A DNA stretch of 64,000 nucleotides from Calvatia gigantea (taxonomy: Eukaryota > Basidiomycota > Agaricomycetes > Agaricales > Lycoperdaceae). Positions 48,100 through 58,126 of this stretch are shown piece after piece; the first letter of the stretch is position 1, and every line of letters begins with the position of its first letter. The stretch spans positions 248,001-312,000 of the forward strand of contig JACAAK010000016.1 in assembly GCA_025093985.1 (NCBI GenBank). Reading direction: 5' to 3'. The position numbers and the translations under genes were made by a program. Below the pieces are notes generated by a model. It had not been told where the DNA came from. It did no database searches and saw nothing but the letters and a program-made list of their open reading frames with translations.

Positions 48100-49518
48100 C
48101 TATGACACAAAGTCCATGTCCTAGATATAACTGGAGGTGGTGGCATGAGCCTATGCACCCTCCTTTCCTTTTCCCTTCCCCTTGCTGCAAGGGCACCATC
48201 TGCACTTCTTGTCCTTGCCATCACCACCAGAGGGCTTTTGCTGTTGCTGCTGCTGCTGAGGCTGCTGCTGGGGCTTTTTAGACCCTGAAGGCTGCTGCTG
48301 ACCTTGTGGTTGCTGCCTGCCTTGCTGCTGACCTTGCTGCTGCTGCTGCCCACCTCCTTGATGTGGAGTGAAGTGCACACATTGCACATGAGCAGTCTGG
48401 TTTAATGTGTAAGCGGCAAGAATACTGCTTTGGGCCTTGTCCCATGTTAGCTCATAGAGTGACATGTTCAAAGTGAGAAGCATCTGAGCTATGTGGCTCA
48501 AAAACAGGTGGAGAGAGTGGAGAAGGACCATGGTTTTGATTTCCAGGGTAATGCCACTATTCATGGCATCAAGCTGCCCAAAGATCTGCTGAAGCTTGCT
48601 CATTTTGAGCGAGGGGTCACCACCAAGCAGAATTTCAAATGTGATTGCACGAATGAATTCATTGTTGTTAAATCTCAATCCATACCACTACATTGGTTCA
48701 GTCTATTTATAGCTGAAATGGATCTTGAGTATTTCACTATTAGAAGTGAGATAACAAGCTACGGACACAGTACTAGACCACACTCTAGGTTGCTGGCTAC
48801 ATGGTCTATTAGATACATGTGTAGTACACATTATGCTCTGTATATGCTACTGGCAGATAAGACCTCACCTGATTAGGTAGAATGGCACACAGACCAGAGA
48901 CTTTAGATATATAAGTCATATGTAGTATGTGTACTTTCCTTCAGACAATTAAGTCTTTCTTTCATCCTGCCTCTAAGATATCCACTAGCAACTGTCTACA
49001 ATGCCCATCTCAACAATCCCAGTAAGTATGACTACCCTCTGCTACTAGTGCAGTGCTACTGTAGTATACTTGTCTCAACAATTGTACACCTGTGCAGGCC
49101 CAGATAAGCCATAAGAGCTGGCCAGCTACAACCAGAGCATGTGAGCATTGCAAGCAGAGTGCTTCAGCATGCTGTTGGGAAGAGTAGACTCAATCAACCC
49201 AAGTGCATGCATCCAGAGGTTGTTAGCCATACCAACACTGTGGTGCTCATTCATGGTCATTGGGATTGGAGATCCTGGATGCAATGGATGGGCTGGTGAA
49301 GTGGAGGTCACTGCAACCACAGGATGATCAGTGTTGTACAATTGCTCATACTGTGGTGGTTCCATAGGAGCTCCAGAGAAATCCCATCTGGTCCAGGTAC
49401 AGTCATTCAGGGAAATGCATATAAGTGCAGAGTGAAGGCAGAGAGACCAGATGGTGTAGTTACCCATCCCTGTGAGGACAGGAAGCTACCTGCTAGGAGT
49501 TTGGACAAACCCTGGTAG
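48100..49518 (-). pseudogene. Cop4 gag, split by a solo LTR
   Basis: Gag capsid-like domain in two parts: 49,518-49,086 (NYTIWSLCLHSALICISL; MANNLWMHALGLIESTLPNS) and 48,660-48,100 (ITFEILLGGDPSLKMSKLQQ, then glutamine-rich and basic stretches). The tryptophan at MANNLW is TGG here, showing the Cop5 TGA is derived. No zinc knuckle. Confidence 0.78.
48666..49080 (+). repeat. Solo Copia LTR with target duplication
   Basis: 415-bp LTR, TGTTAAATC...CTCAACA, flanked by perfect ATTGT repeats at 48,661-48,665 and 49,081-49,085. It lies inside Cop4 gag. This is the classic product of LTR-LTR recombination of a complete element. Confidence 0.9.
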
Positions 49519-49720
49519 AGTGGAGTTCAGCTTAGACATATCTAAGAATAGGGTAAACACATGTTAGCATCATGTAGGACTGCTGTGCATAGTGCACACG
49601 TTGCAACATGGGACAGATGAGGGATCAAGTGGACCAAAGGACCACCATCTCCCAGGTTGTGTATGACCATAGCCTCCTACACTCTACCAGCATTGCTAAA
49701 CACAGTCTGAGTGAGCAGTG

Positions 49721-49736
49721 GTCAGGGCCCATAACC
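49721..49736 (-). promoter_or_regulatory. Cop4 primer-binding site (half tRNA-iMet type)
   Basis: The coding strand reads GGTTATGGGCCCTGAC directly after the 5' LTR. This complements an initiator-tRNA anticodon arm containing GGGCCCAUAACC rather than a tRNA 3' end, as known for Copia and Ty5. Confidence 0.75.
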
Positions 49737-50151
49737 TGTTGAGATGAGTACACTACAGCAGCTAATGCACTAGTAGTGGAGGGTAGTCATACTCACTGGG
49801 ATTGTTGAGGTGTTGATTGTAGACAGTTACTAGTAGATATCTGAGAGGCAGGATGAAAGAAAGACTTAATTGTCTAAGGAATATACACATACTACATAGG
49901 TCTTATATATCTAAAGTCCCTGGTCTGTGTGCCATTCTACCTGTTCAGATGAGGTCTTATCTGCCAGTAGCATATACAGAGCATAATGTGTACTACACAT
50001 GTATCTAATAGACCATGTAGCCAGCAACCTAGAGTGTGGTCTAGTACTGTGTCCATAGTCCATTATCTCTCTTCAAGAGTGAAGTACTCAAAAAGCTGTT
50101 TCAGCTATAAATAGACTGAACCAATGTAGTGGTACAGATCGAGATTCAACA
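49737..50151 (-). repeat. Cop4 5' LTR
   Basis: 415-bp Copia LTR, TG...CA on both strands. Its outer end (50,151) borders the SH3-gene fragment. Confidence 0.88.
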
Positions 50152-50324
50152 AGTCATACTACCCCCATTATTATCCTGATGCCCAATAGCTGCATATCTT
50201 ACACTGTTGCTATCTATCCATATATAGCCAAACAAGAAGATGAGTTTGATGTTGTTGTGTAAGCCCATGTTATGTTTTCAGTCTGGATCAGCTCAAATGA
50301 TGACTTTTCAGTGGAGACACTTTC
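50152..50324 (+). pseudogene. SH3-domain gene remnant, part 1
   Basis: Reads the start of an SH3 domain (YTVAIYPYIAKQEDEFDVVV, the ALYDY...DELsf region) ending at 50,258. A 53-nt GT-AG intron follows (50,259-50,311: GTAAG...TTTTCAG), then an exon giving VGDTF at 50,312-50,324, where the Cop5 insertion begins. There are no CG dinucleotides here. The upstream exons are lost behind the Cop4 LTR. Confidence 0.65.
50259..50311 (+). other. Intron in SH3-gene remnant
   Basis: 53-nt GT-AG intron; splicing restores the SH3 reading frame (phase 2). The length is typical of basidiomycetes. Confidence 0.6.
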
Positions 50325-50734
50325 TGTTGAATCTCGATCCGTACCACTACGTTGGTTCAGTCTATTTATAGCTGAAACGGGTTCTTGAGTACTTCACTCT
50401 TGAAGAGAGATAACGAACAACGTACTAGACCGCACTCTAGGTTGCTGGTCATGGTCTATTAAATAGAACAATGTACGCAGTATGCTCTGTATATGCTACT
50501 GGCAGATAAGACCTCACCTGTATTAGGTAGAACGGCGCACAGACCAGAGACATTAGATATATAAGACCTATGTAGTATGCGTACATTCTTTAGACAATCA
50601 AGTCTACTATTCTGCCCATCATTCCACTCAGATATCCATTAGCTACTGTCTATAATCAATATCTCAACAAACCCAGTGAGTACGACTCCCCTCCGCCACT
50701 AGCGTAATGCTATTGTGGTGTACTCGTCTTAACA
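50325..50734 (+). repeat. Cop5 5' LTR
   Basis: 410 bp, TGTTGAATC...GTCTTAACA. Confidence 0.97.
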
Positions 50735-50752
50735 GATTATGGGCCCTGACCG
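50735..50752 (+). promoter_or_regulatory. Cop5 primer-binding site (half tRNA-iMet type)
   Basis: GATTATGGGCCCTGACCG starts at the LTR edge. TTATGGGCCC complements the initiator-tRNA anticodon stem-loop (GGGCCCAUAA), consistent with priming by a cleaved tRNA half. Confidence 0.75.
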
Positions 50753-50932
50753 CCGCTCACTCCGACTGCGTTTTGCAACGCTGGTAGAGTGTAGGAGGCT
50801 ACGGTCGTATGCAACCTGGGAGACAGTGGTCCTTTGGTCCATTTGATCCCTGTGTCTGCCCCATGTTGCGACGCGTGCATCAAGCACTGCAGTCCTACAT
50901 GATGCTAACGCGTGTTTACCCTATTCTTAGAT

Positions 50933-51786
50933 ATGTCTAGACCGGCCCCTGCTCCGCAGGGCTTTGTTCAAACCCCTAGCGGGCAGCTTCCCGTCCTTAC
51001 TGGGACGGGTAACTACACCATTTGGTCGCTTCGCCTTCGGTCTGCACTTATGTGCATTTCCTTAAACGATTGCTCCTGGACTGGATGGGACTTCTCTGGA
51101 GCCATGGACGAACCAGTCCAATACGAGCAGGCCTACGGACCTGAGCACCCAGCTACCCCGGCGACTAGCACTTCGCCGGCACGTCCCGCACGACCAGGAA
51201 CTCCAATTCCTGCGACTGCTGAGGAGCGCCGCAGTGTTGGGATGGCCAACAACCTCTGAATGCGTGCCCTTGGGTTGATTGAGGCAACTCTCCCCAACAG
51301 CATGTTGAAGCATTCCGCCCGGGATGCTCGCGCACTTTGGTCTCAGTTGCAGGGCCAATACGGCCTTCCTGGACCAGCTCAGGTTTACAACGAGTTCATT
51401 CGTGCAATCACATTTGAGCTCCCTCTCGGTGGTGATCCCTCGCTCAAGATAAGCGAGCTCCAGCAGATCTTCGGGCAGCTTGACGCCATGGATAGTGGCA
51501 TCGCCCCAGAAATCGAAACGATGGTCCTCCTCCACTCCCTCCACCCGTCTTTGAGCCATGTAGCTCAGACGCTCCTCACCTCGAACACGTCGCTCCACGA
51601 GCTGACGTGGGACAAGGCCCGAAGCGGCATCATTGCCGCTTACGCCTCCAACCAGACCGCCCACGCGCAACGTGCGCGCTTTACTCCACGACAGGGAGGT
51701 GGGCAGCAGCAGCAACAGCGCCAGCAGCAGCAGCAAGGTGGGCAGCAACCGCAAGGTCAGCAGCAACCTTCGGGGTCTAAAAAGCC

Positions 51787-51827
<41 letters not shown>

Positions 51828-54800
51828 CATCTGGAGGAGAAGGCGACGGCGAGAAGAAACACCGATGGCGCCCCCGAGGAAAAGGAAAGGGGAAGGGAAA
51901 GGAGGGAGGTGCGCAAGGCAATGCCGCCACCTCTTCCGGCTATATCCAGGACGTGGATTTCGTGTCGCAGGCACAAACTTTGCCACCACCATCCACCCGT
52001 TCCCTCGTAGAAGCAACGCGTCGAGCCAAGACACCTCCCGTTGCATCTAACTCTGTTGCCACTGGCAGCAACGCCACTCCGCTCGCGTCGCACATCACTG
52101 CGCCCGAGCCCGAGGCTCGTCGCAAACCTTCGGTGAAAGCCAAGGTTACCGCATTGAAGAAGTGGGACGAACGTCTCAAGTCAACTTCTTCTTCGGGCGA
52201 GAGTTCGGAGGAGATGTGGAAGTGATTTGACGAGATGGATGTTGAGCCCTCTCCATCCACCGTCACGAGGGAGGAAGACGAGATCGTGTGGCCGGCACCT
52301 GTGTACAGCAAGCCGGCGATTATCAAGAAGCCCAAGCCACTCAAGAAGAAGCAGGCACCGAAGGAGATCGAGTCCGTCCTTGAGTCGGTCTTAAACGACA
52401 ACGACTCGGACACCGACTACGGTTCCGATGGAGGGTGTGGGTCAGTACCTTCAACTGACTACTATTCTTGTTCTGATGCAGAGGATGATGTGCAGCCCCA
52501 TCAACGGATGGGACGGAACGATACAGACACAGGGACTGTCCGCCTTGGAGCGGGACGCCCTGGAGATTCCGAGGTTGAGTTGGGACGACCAGGTGGCCGC
52601 CGAAGAGAGCGGGGCACCTATGCAGATGTAGCACGTCGTCCACCTCCTGTAGGGACTCGTCGTAGACACCGCTGTACAGACTTTCTAAACTGCAATGTAT
52701 GTTGGAAGCGCACGCAAGGCGCTTCCCCTTCCGTTTATTCCGCTAGTACGACTAAGCTGGAAAACGAGATGAACATTACATATACCGTGAATAATCACGA
52801 GTATTCAGACAAGTTAAGGTCAGAACTCCACGAAGAGCACGAGGATCTTAATCAGATCATCACATATCACATTTGTGATTTGTCTCAGTGCCAAAAGTGT
52901 CGAGAAGAAGGGAATAAACATTCTGTGAATAACGCAGACTGGCTCCTTGATTCTGGAGCATCGTACCATGTCACCGGTTATCTCTCTGATTTCGCAGAGG
53001 TTAAGATGGGCCATTTCGGGCTTATACAAGCCGCTGGCAACCGGATTTATGAAATGACAGGACGAGGGTCTGTGATTTTCCAGCATGACGTGTCAGACAA
53101 GGGAAAGTCCAAGAGCGCTACTTCATGTATTGCGCCGGTCTTTTACATCAAAGAAATCACAGAACGGTTAATGTCCTCAGGCCAGATTCTTCGGAATGGC
53201 TATGTTTTAGAGGCAACCGTTAAAGGGACCACCATCCGTGATAAATCAGGACGAGCTGTATTGTCCGCCTGGCCTCATCGTTTGTTCAAAAACAACGTAC
53301 ATACGGTGCACATGTATGTCTTGCACAATAGCAAGGAGAACCCAGTAGCATTGACTTTACGCCAACTTGATTATATCGACTGGCATCGTCGAATGGGACA
53401 CCCTTCGGATCGCGCGCTCTCCGAGCTTCCAAAGCACGTAGAGGGCATCGCATCAATTCCCGCACCATCTACTCGGAAAGGCATTTGCGACGGCTGTGCC
53501 AAGGGGAAAATGCATAATAACCCCTTCCCGATTAACTCCAAGCGAGCCACCGCAGTCTTTGAGCTATGTCACTCAGACTTGCTGGAACTGCCCGTCATTA
53601 GCTACCATAAATATAAATGGGCAATGACGTTCCTTGACGACTTTTCTTCTCACGCACACGTAGTCCTCCTTCGAAAGAAGTCTGAGGCTTCTGAGAAGCT
53701 AATTCAGCTAATCAGTGCGCTAGAGAACCTCTCCGGAATGCGAGTCAAATGACTTCGCACCGATAATGGAGGAGAATATGTCAATGAAAGGTTATTGGCA
53801 GGACTCGCGGCACGTGGAATTACCCACGAGACCACTGCTCCCTATGCGCATCAGCAGAATGGGAGAGCAGAGAGACTGAACTGCACCCTACACGAGAAAG
53901 CCCAAGCTATAAGGCTACAGGCATGTCTACCTGACTTGTGGTGGGAATTTGCGTTGAACACAGCTGTGCATTTATACAATCGCACACCAGTCCAGTGTCT
54001 GCAGTGGAAGACACCTTTTGAGTGTTATTCGAAGGAAAAACCAAATCTGTCCCATATTCGTGTGTTTGGATGCGGCGCGTACGTATATCTACCCGATGAG
54101 ATCCGCCCAAACAAATTGTCCGCAAAATCCGAGACTATGATCTTTCTTGGATACAAAGGCAGTAAAAACTACGTCTTTATGCGGCACACGACAGGCAATG
54201 TGATCTTTATATCACCAAACGCCTTATTCAACGAGGGATATTTCCCCAAATGCCCCGATTCAGTGCCAGATAGCAGTAACTGGCCTAATCACGGAGGAGA
54301 GAGAAATCTGCCTGGACCAGGATTACGGAATGAACCACCTATTCCGCCATCTACAGATGACGCTGGAATTGTTCCACCTCCACCTGATCATCCAGTTTCG
54401 TTACCCCCGGTTGCTCCACCATTCAAACCGAAATATTCTCCGCCTTCACCTCCTTTACCCAGGTGTGATTCCACTCCGCCTGACAGTATTGATTCACGAT
54501 GGCCATCACCTGGCAATACGCCACCTTGGGTTCCCCCACCTGAGTCGCCACCTTCGCGTGGAACGACTGTTGAGGAGGAGCCTGATGTACGTGATAATTG
54601 GCATGTGGACAGAGATGTATGGGACACCAAGAACGAGGAGTTCCCAATCCCTGTTCCCAAACGTCGTGCTGTTGGTTCTGATCAGGTAGAGCCGCGTCGT
54701 TCTGAACGACAAGGCAGGCCTCCTGTTAGACCAGGTAACACATATGGAGACAACAGGCGTCCAATTTCGATTGAAAGAGAAATAGATCAGACTCACCGAC

Positions 54801-56710
54801 AAGAGCAGCAGAGGCAAAGGCAGCGCGTACGCGCCAATGCCCCTTCGGACGAAGTAATTTGTGAACGAAGAGCAAGGACTAACCATCCTGAATATGTGAG
54901 GCAAAGAGTTCGTGCTGAGCGGTACCCGCCACAACCCTTTAATATGCCTCCATTTCAGCTCCCTCCATGTCCGGAACTGCCGCCTATACCTGAAACCAAT
55001 GATCCAACATCTCACGATGTAAATGAAATGGACATTGAAAGGCTTGTCGCTGAGGGAGGAGTAAAATTGATCGATTTCTTGATACAGACGGTACATAACA
55101 CCGCACACGGAGAGCCTGAAACCTTCCGTGACATGCTTAAGCTTCCTGAGCCTGTCAAGGCAAAATGGATGGCTGCGTGTATCGAGGAACTCGAAGCGTT
55201 GAAAAAACGCGGGGTATATGAACTTGTAGATCTTCCGAAAGGAAGGAGGACGGTTAAAAACCGTTGGGTATTTCTCGAGAAGTCTGATGGCCGCCTGCGA
55301 GCTCGCTTAGTCGCGAAGGGGTTCTCGCAGATTGAAGGCATCGACTATAACGAGCTTTTCTCACCAGTTGTCCGCTACGAGTCTGCGCGCGTAAGCTTCG
55401 CACTCGCCGCAATCCATGATTGGGATATGCATAGCGTTGACGTAAAAACTGCCTATTTATATGGCAAACTGGACGAGGAAATATACATGGAACAGCCCGA
55501 AGGGTTTCGACTTCCCGGGCAGGAAGGAAAAGTATGGAGACTTAGACGAGCGATCTATGGCCTTAAACAAGCCGGTCGCCAGTGGTGGAAAGAATTGCAT
55601 CAATCTATGATTGAGCTGGGATTTACCCGCTGCAAATCCGACTACGCTGTATATTTTCACAGACATCCAAAGACGAAAGAGCTTGTAGTAGCCATTGTCT
55701 ACGTTGATGACGTGAATTTCTTGGGAAAGAAAAACTCCCCCCTCCTCAAAGAGTTGAAGGGAAAGTTCACCAAAAAGTGGGAATGCAGAGATCACGGTCC
55801 CTGTGAAGAATTTCTTGGGATGAAAATCTCGAGGAATCGCTCCAAGCGTCAAATCTTCATCCATCAGGTGAAATACCTGGATAAGATCTTGCAGCGCTTC
55901 CAGGTTCCACAATCTGCCGCGGCTAAAACGCCATTGCCTGCCGGCTTCCAGTTTATAACAAACAAGGAAACTGCATCACACGCTTTCCGTCAAAAGTACC
56001 AACAATTGGTTGGATCTTTAATGTACTTGATGATCGGTACTAGGCCCGACATAGCCTTTGCCATAGTTAAGCTGGCACAACATGCCACTAACCCCACACC
56101 CGAACACTATCGCGCCGGAATTCATGTATTAAAGTACTTGTCTATGACAAGGAACTATGCATTGAAATATGAAGGCGATACTGGGAAATCCGCGGTGACG
56201 CTGGAATGCCTCAGTGATTCGGACTGGGCTCAAGATACAGAAACCCGCCGATCTGTTTCGGGAAACGTTTGTATGATCGCGTCCGGTGCTGTCACTTGGA
56301 CTTCGCGGTGACAAAAGACGGTTTCATTATCGTCCACTGAGGCGGAATATAAAGAACTGTCTGACGCTTCACGACAAGTGAAATGGCTGTCACAGCTTCT
56401 GGAGGAGCTCAATATTGAGCACCCAACTCCTATTCTCTACGGTGACAACGATGGGTCCAAGTTTTGGACCGAAAATCCCATTGTTGAAAAACGATCGAAG
56501 CACGTGGATATTCATTACCACTATGTGCGAGAATTAGTTGAGGAAGGTATTATTGTTATTGGTGATGTGTCTTCACAAGACAATCCCGCCGATATCTTTA
56601 TGAAGAATCTTGGCGTAACCAAAATCAATCTCTTCCGCCCTGAGTTAGGACTGATTTTCGGTTCCGATATCGAAGCATGGGATAAAACCGCTCAATTATT
56701 GAAACGTTAA
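50933..56710 (+). pseudogene. Cop5 Gag-Pol polyprotein, single frame with four TGA stops
   Basis: 1,925 codons from ATG 50,933 to TAA 56,708-56,710. Gag: capsid-like domain (1-230), polyglutamine (about 255-300) and a lysine/glycine-rich basic tract. Protease: DSGAS at about 673. Pre-integrase: HRRMGH and CDGCAKGK near 820-860. Integrase: D882, D944 and E980, a DD35E spacing. Then a proline-rich linker, RT with YVDD at about 1590, and RNase H with LSSTEAEY near 1800 and GDND near 1838. TGA interrupts at 51,257 (Trp in Cop3 and Cop4), 52,223, 53,750 (Arg in Cop1) and 56,309. There is no frameshift between gag and pol. All catalytic residues seen are intact. Confidence 0.93.
51704..51823 (+). 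repeat. CAG/CAA repeat encoding polyglutamine in Cop5 gag
   Basis: Interrupted glutamine codons culminating in twelve uninterrupted CAG codons at 51,788-51,823. Cop3 and Cop4 have much shorter, differently interrupted tracts. Confidence 0.9.
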
Positions 56711-56722
56711 TCTCCCTCCTTC

Positions 56723-56735
56723 AAGTGAGGAGGAG
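56723..56735 (+). promoter_or_regulatory. Cop5 polypurine tract
   Basis: AAGTGAGGAGGAG directly before the 3' LTR. With the CCTCCTT just upstream it can form a short hairpin; the same arrangement occurs in Cop1 at 26,287-26,310. Confidence 0.75.
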
Positions 56736-57145
56736 TGTTGAATCTCGATCCGTACCACTACGTTGGTTCAGTCTATTTATAGCTGAAACGGGTTCTTGAG
56801 TACTTCACTCTTGAAGAGAGATAACGAACAACGTACTAGACCGCACTCTAGGTTGCTGGTCATGGTCTATTAAATAGAACAATGTACGCAGTATGCTCTG
56901 TATATGCTACTGGCAGATAAGACCTCACCTGTATTAGGTAGAACGGCGCACAGACCAGAGACATTAGATATATAAGACCTATGTAGTATGCGTACATTCT
57001 TTAGACAATCAAGTCTACTATTCTGCCCATCATTCCACTCAGATATCCATTAGCTACTGTCTATAATCAATATCTCAACAAACCCAGTGAGTACGACTCC
57101 CCTCCGCCACTAGCGTAATGCTATCGTGGTGTACTCGTCTTAACA
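56736..57145 (+). repeat. Cop5 3' LTR
   Basis: 410 bp, one substitution relative to the 5' LTR. Confidence 0.97.
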
Positions 57146-57150
57146 CTTTC

Positions 57151-57669
57151 ATTGTGCTTGTGCAATCACAAAAATGGTGGATCACTGAACATGACCTAAC
57201 AGGCTCTGGTAAAGTGGATACAGACATTGCCAAACAGGGATGGGTACCAGCCACTTGTTTCCTTGAAATGAATGTCCCCATTACTTTAGAAGTTGTGGCT
57301 GCAAAGGGAAGTTCCATGACAATTAATCCTACCAAGTCACCAATTCTACCTTCAAGCATTATCTCAAGAGGCTTTCCTGGTGTTGCCTTGGTGGATTACA
57401 AGAGAAAGGGTGAGGAAAAATCAGACCTTGTAGAAGGTGAACAAGTAAAAGGTATTCAAATGAAACAATCACTGGTCATATGTACATATTTGACCTGTCC
57501 CCAAATGTTCACATGCTTAGAATTATCATGGCACCCAAAACAGGTCATAAAAAAACAGGGTGGTAATAGAGGTTGGCCACCAGTACATCTAGTCACAATA
57601 CCCAGATTCATTAATGCTAACCATCCATTAAGTCCTGGTTCATTGGAAAAGTCGGTGCTCAATCCATAA
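57151..57669 (+). pseudogene. SH3-domain gene remnant, part 2
   Basis: Continues the frame broken at 50,324 once Cop5 and one CTTTC copy are removed: IVLVQSQKWWITEHD, then QGWVPATCFLEM completes the first SH3 domain with its WW and G-W-V-P signatures. A second SH3-like segment follows (ALVDYKRKGEEKSDL near 57,383; GGNRGWPPVHL near 57,560), possibly with another intron around 57,477-57,522, and a stop at 57,667. SH3 domains bind PxxP peptides, often in polarity or actin complexes. Tandem SH3 domains fit a Bem1/Scd2-like scaffold, but that is a guess. Almost no CG remains, so I regard it as a decayed duplicate. Confidence 0.6.
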
Positions 57670-57886
57670 AGGCAGAGGAGAACATGTGACACATGTAGCA
57701 TGATGCCTGTGATGCATCAAAGTTGCACTATTGTCACTGGGACCATTGCTCTAGTTCAAAAAGCACCTGCTGTGTGGTTGAGAAGGTATACACAGCCCCT
57801 ACCTCTTTCTGAGAGACTCACCCAACAAGCTTTGAGCCAATGAACCTGATGAGCCCAGTAGGATGCAGTTGTTCTCCACTTATCAA
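57670..57886. other. Spacer between SH3 remnant and Tc1 element
   Basis: Low-CpG sequence, perhaps further decayed coding sequence of the SH3 gene. No frame is convincing. Confidence 0.4.
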
Positions 57887-57888
57887 TA

Positions 57889-58100
57889 CAGTAAGGGACA
57901 AAACCGTTCCAATGTTTTGAACTTCTCAGAAGATCAGCTCATATCTCAAGGACTACTGTGGCTGTGCACTTCCTAATTTAATTGTAGATAGTCCAGTATC
58001 TTATCTAATCATATGCAAAGTATGATTATGTAATCCTTTGTTTTAGGGGAGTTATTAATTAATTAATATTTTAAGTGCATTGGAACAGTTTTGTCCCTCT
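57889..58100 (+). repeat. Tc1 element left inverted arm
   Basis: Inverted copy of 59,352-59,568. The arm itself begins and ends with inverted versions of the same 22-26 bp terminus (GGGACAAAAC-GTTCCAATG), so it also looks like a stand-alone MITE unit. Confidence 0.85.
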
Positions 58101-58126
58101 TGAAATTTATATACAAAATGGGTATT

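Larger units (their letters stand above)
46839..50151 (-). mobile_element. Cop4: Copia element, 3'-truncated, with nested solo LTR
   Basis: Minus-strand copy with 5' LTR (49,737-50,151), primer-binding site, gag and the start of pol. Pol is cut by the Tc1 fragment at 46,838. A 415-bp solo LTR is inserted in gag. The sequence is CpG-poor, and the protease region (46,839-47,150) is riddled with small deletions. Confidence 0.85.
50325..57145 (+). mobile_element. Cop5: complete Ty1/Copia retrotransposon
   Basis: 6,821-bp element with two 410-bp LTRs (50,325-50,734 and 56,736-57,145) differing at one base (57,124), and a perfect CTTTC target duplication (50,320-50,324 and 57,146-57,150). It contains one polyprotein frame with integrase before RT, the Copia order. 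It is rich in CG dinucleotides, in contrast to its surroundings. Four TGA codons interrupt the frame, so it needs readthrough or trans-complementation to move, or it died after insertion. Confidence 0.97.

Noticed and set aside
51788..51823. CAG repeat as a CRISPR-like or regulatory array
   Set aside because: It is a simple codon repeat in frame with gag, with no spacers.
51062..52093. 343-codon minus-strand frame opposite Cop5 gag
   Set aside because: Low-complexity leucine-rich product of the CAG repeat read backwards; no domain, and the plus strand is clearly Copia gag.
50933..56710. TGA read as an amino acid (variant genetic code or recoding)
   Set aside because: The TGA sites replace both Arg CGA and Trp TGG codons seen in sister copies, so no single reassignment fits. 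Trp is written TGG in the membrane protein and transposase genes.
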